DNA of 64,000 bases from JAPSGB01 sp963775185 (GCA_963775185.1 CAVZIE010000030.1:58889-122888), one strand, 5' to 3'; positions 23,546 to 32,430 are shown, counted from the first letter of the stretch. Notes: generated by a model not told the origin, from the sequence alone. Numbers and translations are program-made.

Positions 23546-24403
23546 GGGCATGGGCGAAGCAGGCGGCGAGGCCGGCGCTCTGGCTGGCGCTCGGGCTCGC
23601 CGCGGCGTGCGGCGGCTCCACCTCGGACGCCAGCGACGCCGGACCGCGCTCGGGCAGCATGTGCGACAAGGCCGCGGACTGCGCCGCCGGGCAGGAGTGT
23701 ATCGACGGCTGGTGCGCGGGGACGGCGTGCATCGCCGGAACGTCGTCGTGCGACGGCAACTCCGTGGTCACGTGCAACAGCTTGGGCACGGCGACCGTCG
23801 CCACGCCGTGCCCGGCCGCCTGCACTCAATCCGGTGCGACGGCGTCGTGCACGGCGGGGGACGGCTTCGGCGGAATCCGGCGGCTACGCTGGGACGGCGG
23901 GATCGAGCGGAACGGCGGGCAGCGCTGGCGCAGCGGGCGCTGCCGGCGCGCCGCCGAACTCCGGACCGTGCACGTTCTCCTTCGACTTCACCACCCTTCC
24001 CGCCGGCGGCACCTATTCGCCGAGGAACATCGAAGCGGCGTGGATCGTCGGCCCGGACCAGCCCGTATTCGTGAAGACGCTCGAGGTCCATGCTGCGTCG
24101 CGCATCGTGCACCTCGTCAACTGGAACAAGGCGTCGGGCGGCAACAAGGTGGACGCGGTGACCGGCGCGACCCTGACCAGCCACGGCCCGCACCACGTGA
24201 CGTGGGACTGCACGGACGTGAACGAGAACCCCGTACCGGACGGCGTCTACGGCGTGGCCTTCGAGTTCACCGAGAGCGCCTCCGCCTTCATCGTCTATCC
24301 GCCGCCACAGCTCGGCTTCGTCGAGTTCCACAAGGGGCAGCCCCAGGACATCACGCCTGCCGACCAGACGTACTTCACGGACATGCACCTCGTGGAGCAG
24401 TGA
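23542..24403 (+). pseudogene. Lipoprotein with DUF2271-like domain, frameshifted in the linker
   Basis: MRAWAKQAARPALWLALGLA then AACGG gives a lipoprotein start; a Cys-rich module follows (CDKAADCAAGQECIDGWC). Near 23870 the frame shifts inside the Gly/Ser linker; the continuation is frame 2, GYAGTAGSSGTAGSAGAAG, then a domain with TYSPRNIEAAWIVG, VFVKTLEV, DAVTGATLTSHGPHHVTWDC and PDGVYGVAFEFTE. That pattern matches DUF2271-type periplasmic proteins. A linker indel in a repetitive stretch could be a real mutation or an assembly slip. The combined product would be about 287 residues. Confidence 0.6.
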
Positions 24404-24428
24404 CGGCGACCGCGGAGTCCGGCGCTGG

Positions 24429-24815
24429 TCACGTTCGGGCGGGCGGCGATTCCGAAGCGAGGCCCAGGAAGTAGGCCTCTTGCGCCGGGTAGTAGCTGTC
24501 GAACCTGGGGGCTGGGCCGTCGTCACGTGAAGCGACGAGCTTGTCGAGGTAGTGCTCCCAGCCCGGGCCAATCTCGCCGAAGCGTTCGCGATCGACGGCG
24601 TGCTGGACGAACTCGAGCTCGCAGCCGTCGTCGACCGGTTCCAGGCGGAGCTCGAGCCGCGACGTCATCGCAGCCTTGACGGAGGTGAGGACCAGGCGGC
24701 GAGGCGGCTCGCACGCTTCGATCGTCTTCGTGCCTTCCCAGCGACCGAACCAGCGCGCAGTGCTCGACGGCTCGGTGATGCTGGTCCAGACGTCCTCGAT
24801 CGACGCGCGAAAGCG
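24429..24815 (-). pseudogene. SRPBCC (AHSA1-like) protein, 5' truncated
   Basis: On the minus strand the frame encodes DLVLSRRFRASIEDVWTSIT, ARWFGRWEG, SRLELRLEPVDDGCELEFVQ and a C-terminal helix region GWEHYLDKLVASRDDG. This is an Activator-of-Hsp90-ATPase-type START-like fold of about 130 residues. The N-terminal start is missing because the phaC fragment is joined at about 24820. No start codon is credible, so it is a broken gene. Confidence 0.65.
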
Positions 24816-24829
24816 GCGACTGAGAACGA

Positions 24830-25205
24830 GATCGTTGCCGCGAAGGCGGCCGTGGACCGCGCCTGGGACGATCAGTTCCTCGACGGCTTCCTCGCCCTGG
24901 AGAAATGGGGCAACGACAACGTCTCGTTCCCCGGCGAGTGCTACCGCCGCTACATCCAGGCGCTCTACCTCGACAACGCTTTGGTCGCCGGCACCTTCAC
25001 CCTGAGCGGCCGTCCCGCGCGCCTCGAGTCGATCACGTGCCCCACGCTCGCCGTCACCTTCGAGCACGACAACATCGTGCCGTGGCAGAGCGCCGCCGCC
25101 CTCGTCGACCACGTCGGCGCCGTCGTCTCGCGCAAGGCGTCGCAAGGCCTGTGGCCCGCGCTCTCCAGCTGGTGGAAAGACCGCGACGCGTTCGCCGCCG
25201 CCTAG
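24830..25205 (+). pseudogene. phaC: Polyhydroxyalkanoate synthase C-terminal fragment
   Basis: About 125 codons read WDDQFLDGFLALEKWGNDNV, SFPGECYRRYIQALYLDN, GRPARLESITCPTLAVTFEH and DNIVPWQSAAALVDHVG, then GAVVSRKA and LWPALSSWWKDRD. This is the C-terminal alpha/beta-hydrolase part of a PHA synthase, containing the catalytic Asp region (HDNIVP). The expected stretch between DHV and GAVVSRKA, which carries the catalytic His segment, is shortened, consistent with an internal deletion. It lacks the Cys nucleophile domain and is non-functional. Confidence 0.7.
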
Positions 25206-25216
25206 CAGGGAAGGGG

Positions 25217-25245
25217 ATTGTCGGTCCGGCGCGGAACCGCGCGGC
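25217..25245 (+). repeat. REP-like element
   Basis: Copy with core GTCGGTCCGGCGCGGAACC followed by CGCG, 12 bases after the phaC fragment stop. Confidence 0.7.
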
Positions 25246-25299
25246 GCGAGCCGCTGGACGTCCCGACGCCCCCACACCCAGCGGCTGGGCGCTTCGCGC

Positions 25300-25356
25300 G
25301 GAAACCTTCCGCCCTTCCGCCCTTCCTGTGAAAGTCCCAAGAGGGGATCTCCCAGG
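25300..25356 (+). repeat. 57-bp repeat (second copy at 48430-48486)
   Basis: Shares CTTCCGCCCTTCCGCCCTTC and the following TGTGAAAGTCC with 48430-48486, with only a few differences over 57 bases. At 48 kb this sequence is the right arm of an inverted-repeat pair; here only one arm is seen. Confidence 0.75.
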
Positions 25357-25493
25357 GCTCACGACCGCACTGAAGGAGCTGCGCCGGCGCCGATTCCAGA
25401 CCGCGACCGTCGACCCGTGCGTCGCTTCCCCGAAGCCGCGCCCTATGGCACCGTGAACGCCTGTCTGTCGCCGAGGAGCATCCGCGCATCACG

Positions 25494-26681
25494 GTGCGCG
25501 ACGCGCGCTTCGCCGTCGTCGTGCTGACGGCGATGAACCTCTTGAACTACTTCGACCGCTACGTTCCGAGCGCGGTCAAGGACCTGTTCAAGCACGATCT
25601 CCACCTCACGGACGCGCAGACGAGCTGGCCGCTCACGGCGTTCGTGGTCGTCTACATGATCACGTCGCCGATCTTCGGCGCGCTCGCCGATCGGGTCAAA
25701 CGCACGGTGCTGATCGCGGCCGGCGTCGCCGTGTGGTCGATCGCCACGGGCGCCGCCGCGTTCGCGACCGGCTTCTTGACGTTGCTGCTGGCGCGCGCGC
25801 TCGTGGGTGTGGGCGAGGCCGCGTACGCCACGCTCGCGCCGCCGCTCCTGGGCGACATGTTTCCTCCGTCGAAGCGCAATCGCGTGCTCACGTGGTTCTA
25901 CGTCGCGATCCCGGTCGGCGCGGCGCTCGGCTTCTCGGTCGGCGGCGTGCTCGGTGCGCGCTTCGGCTGGCGCGTCGCGTTCCTCGCGTGCGGCGTGCCC
26001 GGGCTCGCCGTCGCCGCGCTCGCGCTGCGCGTGAAGGATCCCGGCGGTGCGGTGGGCGCCGGACCACCCGCACCGGCGTGGCCGGCGGCACTCCGCGCGC
26101 TGTCGAAGAACCGGACGTACGTCTACGCGGTCGCCGGCTACGCCGCGGTCACCTTCGCCGCCGGCGGCATGGCGGACTGGCTTCCGACCTACCTGTCGCG
26201 GGTGCGCGGCATGGATCTCGAGAAAGCAGGCAGCCTGGTCGGCACCGTCACCGTCGTCGGCGGACTCGGCGGCACCCTCGTTGGCGGCTTCCTCGGCGAC
26301 AAGCTCGTCGGCAAGACGAAGAACCCGTATCTGGCCCTGGCGGGCCTCTCGATGATCCCCGCCGCGGTGCTCGCCGCGCTGGCGCTCGCGGCGCCGACGC
26401 CGACGCTCTCGGTCGTCGGCATCGGCGCGTCGCAGTTCTTCCTCTGGTTCTACAGCGGCCCGATCAACACCGAGATCGTGAACGCGACCGCGCCGGAGCT
26501 GCGCGCGAGGGCGTTCGCGCTGTCGATCCTGGCGATCCACATCCTCGGCGACGCGATCAGCCCGCCGATCCTCGGCGCCGTGTCGGACGCGACCGGTAGC
26601 CTCGCGCTGGCCGTCTCGATCGTCCCGGTGGCGATGGCCGTCGGCGCGCTGATCTGGTGCGTCGCGTGGAGGCGAGTGTGA
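25494..26681 (+). CDS. MFS transporter, Spinster-like
   Basis: A 395-residue, 12-helix major facilitator. NLLNYFDRYVPSAVKDLFKH matches the N-terminal signature of Spinster-type sugar/lipid transporters. GALADRVKRTVLIAAGVAVW is the loop 2-3 motif, ARALVGVGEAAYATLAP is TM4 with the conserved Glu, and SPPILGAVSDATGSL lies in TM11. It probably exports a small amphipathic molecule by proton antiport; substrate unknown. The GTG at 25494 is the first start after an in-frame TGA and leaves the normal short N-terminus. Its last 134 bases are repeated at the left edge of the window. Confidence 0.85.
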   Translation: MRDARFAVVVLTAMNLLNYFDRYVPSAVKDLFKHDLHLTDAQTSWPLTAFVVVYMITSPIFGALADRVKRTVLIAAGVAVWSIATGAAAFATGFLTLLLARALVGVGEAAYATLAPPLLGDMFPPSKRNRVLTWFYVAIPVGAALGFSVGGVLGARFGWRVAFLACGVPGLAVAALALRVKDPGGAVGAGPPAPAWPAALRALSKNRTYVYAVAGYAAVTFAAGGMADWLPTYLSRVRGMDLEKAGSLVGTVTVVGGLGGTLVGGFLGDKLVGKTKNPYLALAGLSMIPAAVLAALALAAPTPTLSVVGIGASQFFLWFYSGPINTEIVNATAPELRARAFALSILAIHILGDAISPPILGAVSDATGSLALAVSIVPVAMAVGALIWCVAWRRV

Positions 26682-26824
26682 CGGGCGGCTTCGCGCGCGC
26701 GACGCGACCACCGACACCACGCACCGATCGCGGGCGGCGTTGTTCGTCGTGCTCGACGCGACCCGGGTGTCTTCGGCCGCGCCGTCCGCTCCGATGCGGA
26801 ACGCGACCACGAACAACGCTGCTG
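26548..26824. repeat. Long direct repeat, copy B (partner 1-277)
   Basis: Matches 1-277 in direct orientation with one substitution noticed. The homology ends sharply at 26824, where copy A continues with different sequence. Confidence 0.92.
26704..26812 (-). pseudogene. Fragment of AgmX/PglI C-terminal domain gene (second copy)
   Basis: Same 109-bp antisense fragment as at 157-265, immediately after the MFS stop codon. It is collinear with 31701-31809 of the intact gene. Confidence 0.8.
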
Positions 26825-26977
26825 GGACCCTCGGCAAGCACTGGCAAACATTTCCATAGACCGTGCTGCGATGTTCGCGGCCGGCGCAGGGCAGAGCGCA
26901 GACCCCGGCGGGGCGCGTCCCGGGTGGAACGTGGCCGAGCAGCAGCTCCGGGATCGCACCACGCCGGACCGGAGTCC

Positions 26978-26994
26978 AGTCAACCGGGTTGACT
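26978..26994. promoter_or_regulatory. Perfect 17-bp palindrome
   Basis: AGTCAACCGGGTTGACT is a perfect dyad with a single central base. It lies directly next to a REP-like copy and past the stop of the minus-strand lipoprotein at 27031. It may be an operator or part of a repeat unit; no gene start lies close. Confidence 0.5.
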
Positions 26995-26997
26995 GTC

Positions 26998-27024
26998 ATG
27001 CCGGTCCGGCGCGGTATCCCGCGC
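26998..27024 (+). repeat. REP-like element
   Basis: Copy GCCGGTCCGGCGCGGTATCC between the 17-bp palindrome and the stop of the downstream lipoprotein gene. Confidence 0.7.
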
Positions 27025-27030
27025 CACGCG

Positions 27031-27897
27031 CTACTGCAGTTCCCAGACGCCGAGCACGCCCGCGTTCCCGGCGCCACCACCCACGATCTGGTGGAACTGG
27101 GTACCGCCGTCCACGGACACGACCGAGAACGTCGTGGGCAAGGGAGACGCGGAGCCACACGTGTACGTGGTCGTCCCCGAGGCGACCGTGGTGGTGTACG
27201 TGAGGTTCACGCGCTTCTCGCCCGACCCCGACGCGGCAACCACTTGCATGGTGTAGGGGGAGCCGGTCCCGCTCACGACTATCGTCTGCTGCTCGGTGCT
27301 CGAGGGCGCCGAGGTGTTGTAGTAGACGATGTCGACCAGGTGATACGTGCCCTCCGGGATCGTGCCACCGGTACCCGTCGGCGCGTCGCCGGACCCGTTG
27401 CGCGGGGTCACCACGGGCGCGGTGTTCACGACGCAGTTGCACAGGCCGCCGTCGCCCGTCGTGCACGAGCCCGCCGCGCCGGCTGCGCCGGCTGTGCCAG
27501 CCGCTCCCGCGCCGCCGTCGGTGCCAGCGCTGCCGGCCGCCCCCGCGCCGCCGTCCGCGCCCGCACTGCCCGACGCGCCCGCACTGCCCGACGCGCCCGC
27601 ACTGCCCGACGCGCCCGCACTGCCCGACGCGCCCGCACTACCCGACGCGCCCGCGCCGCCATCCACGCCCGCACCGCCCGACGTGCCGCCCGTGCCCGAC
27701 GTGCCGCCCGTACCCGACGTGCCGCCCGTACCCGACGTGCCGCCGGTGCCCGACGTGCCGCCCGTACCCGACGTGCCCGCGCTGCCTCCAGTGCCGCCGC
27801 TACCGCCGCTCGTATCGTCGGAAGAGCACGCCATGGCTGCCAACCCGACCGCAAGACAGACCACCGAGACACACCGAATCAAACGCAAGTCCCCCAT
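27031..27897 (-). CDS. Low-complexity lipoprotein
   Basis: A 288-residue lipoprotein starting at 27897 (MGDLRLIRCVSVVCLAVGLA, then AMACSS lipobox). Residues 28-145 are a two-part linker: repeats of GTGGTSGTGGTSG, then GASGSAGASGSAG. The small C-terminal domain (about 140 residues, from CTTGDGGLCNCVVNTAP) is beta-rich with EGTYHLVDIVYYNTS, TIVVSGTGSPYTMQVV and TFSVVSVDGGTQFHQIV and ends VLGVWELQ. Similar short beta domains on long linkers occur in other lipoproteins of this bacterium type; function unknown. The repeated linker DNA (27500-27800) is prone to length change. Confidence 0.8.
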   Translation of the reverse strand: MGDLRLIRCVSVVCLAVGLAAMACSSDDTSGGSGGTGGSAGTSGTGGTSGTGGTSGTGGTSGTGGTSGTGGTSGGAGVDGGAGASGSAGASGSAGASGSAGASGSAGASGSAGADGGAGAAGSAGTDGGAGAAGTAGAAGAAGSCTTGDGGLCNCVVNTAPVVTPRNGSGDAPTGTGGTIPEGTYHLVDIVYYNTSAPSSTEQQTIVVSGTGSPYTMQVVAASGSGEKRVNLTYTTTVASGTTTYTCGSASPLPTTFSVVSVDGGTQFHQIVGGGAGNAGVLGVWELQ

Positions 27898-28539
27898 TAC
27901 GCACTCCCATTGAGATTGTGGAGGCGTGCTGCGCACCTCGCGCAACACGCCGAGCCAACGCCGACCCCAGCGTCTTTCTGGATACCGGAGCCGCGCCAGC
28001 GTGTCACCTGTCTTTTCGCGATTCTGGCGCCACGCGTCGTCGCCGCTCTCGAACAGAGAGCTCCCCCGGTCGAGGGGCTTCACGGACGGGGTTGGCGTCT
28101 CCAGCATTCCCAACGCGGGCGGAGCCGAGACGGTGCTGGCGGACGACGCGTCAACGCGCTCCGCTCGCGGGCTGTGCCGTCGAGGCGCTGGGCTCCGTCC
28201 CCGACCAAGGGCGCTGGCTGCGGTGGGCGCGTATCGTGTTCTTCTTCGTGTGCGTGCTCTACGTCGGTATCCGCTCGTGTCAGTGAGCGTCGCGCTTGCC
28301 GAGGCGCGGACGACCTGCCTGGAGCCCAGGCAGAGCAACGGCTCGGCTGCGTTCCAGCATGGGTCGCGTTGGCCGGTTGCGCGCACGGAAGTGGTTCGGC
28401 GCGCGGCGTGGTAGCCGGGACCGATGCGCTGGCGCTGGACTTGACCGCCGTCCTCGCGCTGGGGGCGGGGCGGCCGGCGACGGCGAAACAGGCGCCGCGA
28501 AAGATCGAGCTGCCGACGCTGGACCGCCACGGGGCGGGC
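27898..28539. other. No intact gene; probable debris
   Basis: About 640 bases with no convincing gene. A plus-strand frame ends with a hydrophobic tail (ARIVFFFVCVLYVGIRSC) stopping at 28286 that could be the end of a lost membrane protein. The stretch next to 27898 presumably contains the promoter of the minus-strand lipoprotein. Other frames are Arg-rich shadow reading. Confidence 0.4.
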
Positions 28540-28941
28540 GAGCCTCCACCGGCGGGACCCCATCAAGCTGCGACCTGGCGACGAACTGATGCACACCAAG
28601 GCCCCGTGCGCGACCGAGCACGGCTTCTCCTGGCATGCAGCAACAACCGCGAGCATAGGCGACACGGCGGGCCGAGAAGCGATCCAGACCCTCTGTCCTT
28701 CCTGGCGCGGCTCGCGACGGCCGTGCATCCGCCGCGGTTCAATACCGTCAGGTACAGCGGGGTTCTTGCGGCCGCGAGCAAATGGAGATCGCGCGTCGTT
28801 CCGCCGCCACCACCGATCGACGAGAAGGCGGACAAAGACTGCGCGACGTGCTCCGCGAAGAAGGACAAGCCGCCGACGCATCGCTGCGGGTATCGGCCAT
28901 GGAAAGAATTGCTTCGGCGCAGTTTCAAAATCGACGTCGAG
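28540..28941 (+). pseudogene. IS91-like transposase remnant, copy 3
   Basis: Segments shared with copies 1 and 2 appear in order across frame changes: DPIKLRPGDELMHTKAPC, HGFSWHAATTAS, then FLARLATAVHPPRFNTVRYS with GVLAAASKWRSRVV (a portion deleted in the other two), then YRPWKELLRRSFKIDVER, which is base-identical to copy 1 over about 60 bases. It stops there and passes directly into the 156-bp right-end segment. It has no intron, since the target codons are absent. Confidence 0.7.
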
Positions 28942-29097
28942 CGCGCCAGTGGTCAACCGGCGATGACGAGCCGCCGACCGCTCGACACGGTGGCCACGAG
29001 CCTCGCGTCGAGCCGGACCGCCGCGTAGGCTACCCGTCGAGGACGGGAGAGTGACGTCGCGGAGCGAGCAGAGGGGCGTTCATGCTACTTGCGCGCC
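28942..29097 (+). repeat. IS91-like element right-end segment, copy 3
   Basis: 156 bp matching 14609-14764 with about four substitutions. Sequence diverges at once on the far side (29098), which marks the element end. Confidence 0.75.
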
Positions 29098-29197
29098 GGT
29101 GGTCTCACGGCGTCGCGGTTGCGGACGCGGAGCAAGTCGCGTATCTCCGACCAGGTCGACGCATCACGGACCGGGGAGCGTTAGCGCGAGATTGGTC

Positions 29198-30739
29198 TCA
29201 CGGGCTCCGCGCGCAGCGGACACCCTCCAAGGGGGAGCGCGTGTCGATGGCGTCCCAGTTGCGCTTCGAGGTCAGCAGATTGCCGTCGCGGTCCTCGAAC
29301 GAGCCGCCGCGGAATGTCTTGTATGTCGAGGGCGTGTTCACCGCCACGCAGTTCACGCACGGCATGGGGTAGGTCGACGATTCCCAGTCCAGCGTCCATT
29401 CGTTGACGTTGCCAGCGAGGTCCGCCTGGGCCCATCTCCCGTCGCCGGTAAGCGAATCCGTGCCCACGTCGTACACGTCACTATTGCAACTGGTGGTCGG
29501 AAAGTTGGAGCTGAAGTTCGCGTAGGAGCAGTCGATGGTCTTGTCGATGGGCGGGTTCGACCAGGGGAACGCCCGCTGGTCCTTGCCGCCGGCTGCCGCG
29601 TAGTTCCACTCCGCTTCGCTGGGCAGGAAGCCGCCGTCCCAGATGCAGAACGCGTACGCTTCGTACCAGTCGAGGCAGTTGACGGCCTTCTTCTCGTTCG
29701 CGCCGGGAGCGGCGGTCCAGGTGACGTGAAGTGTGCCGCCGCCGCCGCACGACAGCGCGGCATCCCACGCCGCCTTGGTCGACGGCAGCTTGCTGTCCCA
29801 CGTGGCGTCCCAGCCGAACTCGTAGCCGCCGCCGCTGTCCGACAGGCCCTGGCCGCCGCTCAGGTGGGTGTGCTTGCCGTCTCCGCCGTTCGGGTGCCAA
29901 CCGCCAACTGCCGCCGCGACGAACTCGCGGTAGCGGCCGACCGTGACCTCGTATTCATCCAAGCGGAAGTCGCTCACCGTCGCCGTGTAGCTCGCGTCGA
30001 GATAGGTGACGCCGTCGTAGCTGCGCGCGTAGGTTCCACCAGGAACCGGCGGGCTGTTGCAGCAGCTCGCATTGTTGGTCGGTCCACAGTCCGTGCGACC
30101 GGCGCCGCTGGTCAGGCAGCTCGTGGCCGACACCGGGCCATCGCACACGCCTTGCTCGCAGGTTGGCGTCGTGCCCGAGCAGGCGGTGTCCGTCGCCGCG
30201 TAGCTGCACGTGCCGCCCTGGCAAGTGCCGGTTGCCGCGAAGGTGCGGCGCGTGTTGCCGACGCAAGTCGCGGGGGGCGGCGTGTCGCAGACGACGCCGC
30301 TGCACGTCGCGCCTCCGTCGTCGCCCGCCGTGCCGCCGCTGCCGCTACCGCTGCTAGCGCCGCCCGTGCCGCCGCCACCGCCGCTGCCGCTCGTGCCGCC
30401 GCTGCCGCTCGTGCCGCCGCTGCCGCTCGTGCCGCCGCTGCCGCTCGTGCCGCCGCTGCCGCTCGTGCCGCCGCTGCCGCTGTGGCCGCTACCGCTCGTG
30501 CCGCCGCTGCCCGCGGAGGCGTCGGGCGATGCCCCCGCGCTGCCCGACGCGCCCGCCATCGCTCCGGAGCCGCCGCTGCCCGGTTGTCCGGCGCCGCCGT
30601 CGGGCGCCTGATCCGAGAAGTCGCCCAGGCCGAGCAGCGAGCTGCAGCCCTGGGAGCCGGAGCAGACCGCGAGAGCAAGCAAGGACAAGGCCAATATGGT
30701 GCCGCCACGTCGGTGATTGGAAGATGAAACCAGACGCAT
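29198..30739 (-). CDS. Lipoprotein with formylglycine-generating-enzyme (SUMF1) domain
   Basis: A 513-residue lipoprotein with lipobox region SGSQGC. Residues 45-140 are GSGGTSGSGGTSG repeats, followed by a short Cys-rich module and then an FGE-sulfatase domain (from about residue 230). Hallmarks are FRLDEYEVTVGRYREFV, VNCLDWYEAYAFCIWDGGFL, PSEAEWNYAAAGG, AQADLAGNVNEWTLDW and FRGGSFEDRDGNLLTSKRN. Such domains either activate sulfatases or, in secreted bacterial versions, act as binding or C-type-lectin-like modules; the paired Cys needed for copper-dependent FGE activity are not evident, so a non-catalytic role is more likely. Confidence 0.85.
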   Translation of the reverse strand: MRLVSSSNHRRGGTILALSLLALAVCSGSQGCSSLLGLGDFSDQAPDGGAGQPGSGGSGAMAGASGSAGASPDASAGSGGTSGSGHSGSGGTSGSGGTSGSGGTSGSGGTSGSGGTSGSGGGGGTGGASSGSGSGGTAGDDGGATCSGVVCDTPPPATCVGNTRRTFAATGTCQGGTCSYAATDTACSGTTPTCEQGVCDGPVSATSCLTSGAGRTDCGPTNNASCCNSPPVPGGTYARSYDGVTYLDASYTATVSDFRLDEYEVTVGRYREFVAAAVGGWHPNGGDGKHTHLSGGQGLSDSGGGYEFGWDATWDSKLPSTKAAWDAALSCGGGGTLHVTWTAAPGANEKKAVNCLDWYEAYAFCIWDGGFLPSEAEWNYAAAGGKDQRAFPWSNPPIDKTIDCSYANFSSNFPTTSCNSDVYDVGTDSLTGDGRWAQADLAGNVNEWTLDWESSTYPMPCVNCVAVNTPSTYKTFRGGSFEDRDGNLLTSKRNWDAIDTRSPLEGVRCARSP

Positions 30740-31114
30740 GGATCACTCGCTCGAACGCTACGAAAGTCCAATACCATACCAGGGTGCCTGTGCGGCCGAG
30801 AAGTCCGACGTGAGCGGTCGCGGCGCTCGACGACGAGACCGGCGCGATCGGCGACGCGGTCCAGAGCCGTTTGCCGCCGGTCAGCGATTGGCTGGCGATG
30901 GAGCCGCCGACGTCGCACCCGCGGACTCCGGAGCGACGGGTCGCGCCGATTCCGCGCCGGGCCGGTCCCAAGCCAACTTGGCGGGGCGCGAGCAAGATCG
31001 CTGTCGCGCGAGAGATTGCGTGTCGCTGGCCGCGCCCCGATCATGTCGATGGCCCGTCTCCAAGCGACGCCGCGCTCGCCGATCGCGAGCCCGCGCTCGC
31101 GGGCGGAGCCCGCC
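30740..31114. other. Intergenic stretch with one REP-like copy
   Basis: The part next to 30740 is AT-richer (CTACGAAAGTCCAATACCAT) and probably carries the promoter of the FGE-domain lipoprotein. A REP-like copy in inverted orientation lies at about 30948-30970. Nothing else is recognised before the acetyl-CoA synthetase fragment. Confidence 0.5.
30948..30970 (-). repeat. REP-like element
   Basis: Inverted copy GATTCCGCGCCGGGCCGGTC, slightly diverged in the centre (GGGCC for GGACC). Confidence 0.6.
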
Positions 31115-31605
31115 GCCCCCCCTGCACCAGTACACGTCGTCGTCGCGCAGATCGAACACGTACTTGGTGGTCACGTGCGTGCCCGCCAGGTAGCCCGCGG
31201 TAGTGTGCAGCACGCCCTTCGGCTTGCCCGTCGATCCAGAGGTGTACAGGATGTAGAGCGGGTGCTCGGCGTCCACGATCTCCGGCGTCTCGCCGTTCTT
31301 GGCGTTCGCGCCCGCGATCGCCACGTACCAGTCGAGGTCGCGACCGGCCTTCATCTCGATCTTCACGTGGGCGTCGCCCAGGCGCTTGTAGACGAGCACC
31401 TTCTCGACGCTCGGCGCTTCCTCCAGCGCCTTGTCCACGGTGGCCTTGAGCGGCACGACGTTGCCGCGGCGCCACGCGCGTCCTGCGTGAGCACGAGCTT
31501 GGCGCCGCAGTCGTTGATGCGGTCGCGAAGGCTCTCGGCGGCGAAGCCGCCGAACACGACGCTATGCGACGCGCCGATGCGCGCGCACGCCAGCATGCGA
31601 CGCGG
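31115..31605 (-). pseudogene. acsA: Acetyl-CoA synthetase internal fragment, frameshifted
   Basis: The minus strand encodes ACARIGASHSVVFGGFAAES and LRDRINDCGAKLVLTQDA, then, after a frameshift near 31475, VVPLKATVDKALEEAPSVEK, LYILYTSGSTGKPKGVLHTT and TTKYVFDLRDDDVYWC. This is the central part of an acetate/acyl-CoA ligase including the P-loop-like A3 motif TSGSTGKPKG. Both the N-terminal third and the adenylation core with the C-terminal domain are missing. It abuts the stop of the AgmX-type gene, and the other side is unrelated sequence. A displaced, decayed fragment. Confidence 0.8.
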
Positions 31606-31612
31606 CGCCCGA

Positions 31613-32296
31613 TCACGGGCGTGGCGCCGCGGCTCCGGACACGAACGGATAGCGGACGTCCAGCGCGCCCCCGCCGGGGGGTCGCGGGAAGACCAGCTTC
31701 GCGACCACCGACACCACGCACCGATCGCGGGCGGCGTTGTTCGTCGTGCTCGACGCGACCCGGGTATCTTCGGCCGCGCCGTCCGCTCCGATGCGGAACG
31801 CGACCACGAGCCGGCCCGTCGCATTGCCGCAGCCGCGCAGCTCGCTCCGGTGCGCGACGATGACCCGGCGCACCAGCGCAGGCGAGTAGGCCGGTCCCAC
31901 TCTCACAAGCGCCGCCTCGATTCGTGGGATGCGCGTCGGCCGGGAGGAGACGCCACGCGGCGCGTCGCGCACCGGGCGCGCCACGGCGTCGACCGCGGGC
32001 GTGGCGTCGGACGACGACGGCGCGTTCGCGTTCGCGCGGCCAGCATCGGCGCGCGCCGCCCCGGCCGGGAGCGCGGCGGGCGCCAACGACGGCGACGTCG
32101 GCGGCGCGTCCACGTGCGAGCGTCGCGGCACGCGTCGCGTCGCGGTCGCCGTCGTCGCGGTCGCCGCCGTCGCGGTCGTCGCGGTCGCGGTCGCGGTCGT
32201 CGCGGTCGCGGTCGCCGTCGCCGTCGCCGTCACCAGCGCCGGCTGCGCGCAGCTCGCCGCCAGCGCCGCGACCGTCGCGATCTCCATCACCCGCAT
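31613..32296 (-). CDS. AgmX/PglI C-terminal domain protein
   Basis: A 227-residue exported protein. From 32296: MRVMEIATVAALAASCAQPA, a possible lipoprotein leader, then about 35 residues of Ala/Thr repeats (TATATATATTATA) and a Pro/Ala linker. The C-terminal 90 residues (VRRVIVAHRSELRGCGN, GRLVVAFRIGADGAAEDTRV, ASSTTNNAARDRCVVSVVAK, LVFPRPPGGGALDVRYPFVS) match the AgmX/PglI C-terminal domain with its two conserved Cys, a TonB-C-like fold widespread in myxobacterial gliding and envelope proteins. Parts of this gene were copied to 157-265 and 26704-26812. Some starts upstream (32305) are also possible. Confidence 0.75.
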   Translation of the reverse strand: MRVMEIATVAALAASCAQPALVTATATATATATTATATATTATAATATTATATRRVPRRSHVDAPPTSPSLAPAALPAGAARADAGRANANAPSSSDATPAVDAVARPVRDAPRGVSSRPTRIPRIEAALVRVGPAYSPALVRRVIVAHRSELRGCGNATGRLVVAFRIGADGAAEDTRVASSTTNNAARDRCVVSVVAKLVFPRPPGGGALDVRYPFVSGAAAPRP

Positions 32297-32384
32297 GGAC
32301 GACATGTCCGCCGTGGTTGCAGACACGGCCCGAGGCTCGAAGTTCCGCCGCGCCGGGCGCTGCAGACGCGGCGGTTCGACGGTC

Positions 32385-32430
32385 GTGCCGGCGCGGCGCG
32401 CGGGGTTCCGCGCCGGACCGGCAACCCCCT
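32385..32430. repeat. Facing pair of REP-like elements
   Basis: A forward half (GTGCCGGCGCGGCGCG) followed by an inverted copy (GTTCCGCGCCGGACCGGC) makes a composite dyad that could fold into a long hairpin. Confidence 0.65.

Larger units (their letters stand above)
25206..25493. other. Gene-free stretch with two repeat types
   Basis: Holds a REP-like element (about 25217-25245) and a 57-bp repeat (25300-25356). The remaining bases before the MFS start show no coding signal or clear promoter. Confidence 0.6.

Noticed and set aside
32130..32240. Hexanucleotide repeat as a regulatory microsatellite
   Set aside because: It is explained by the Ala/Thr-repeat linker coded in the AgmX-type protein.
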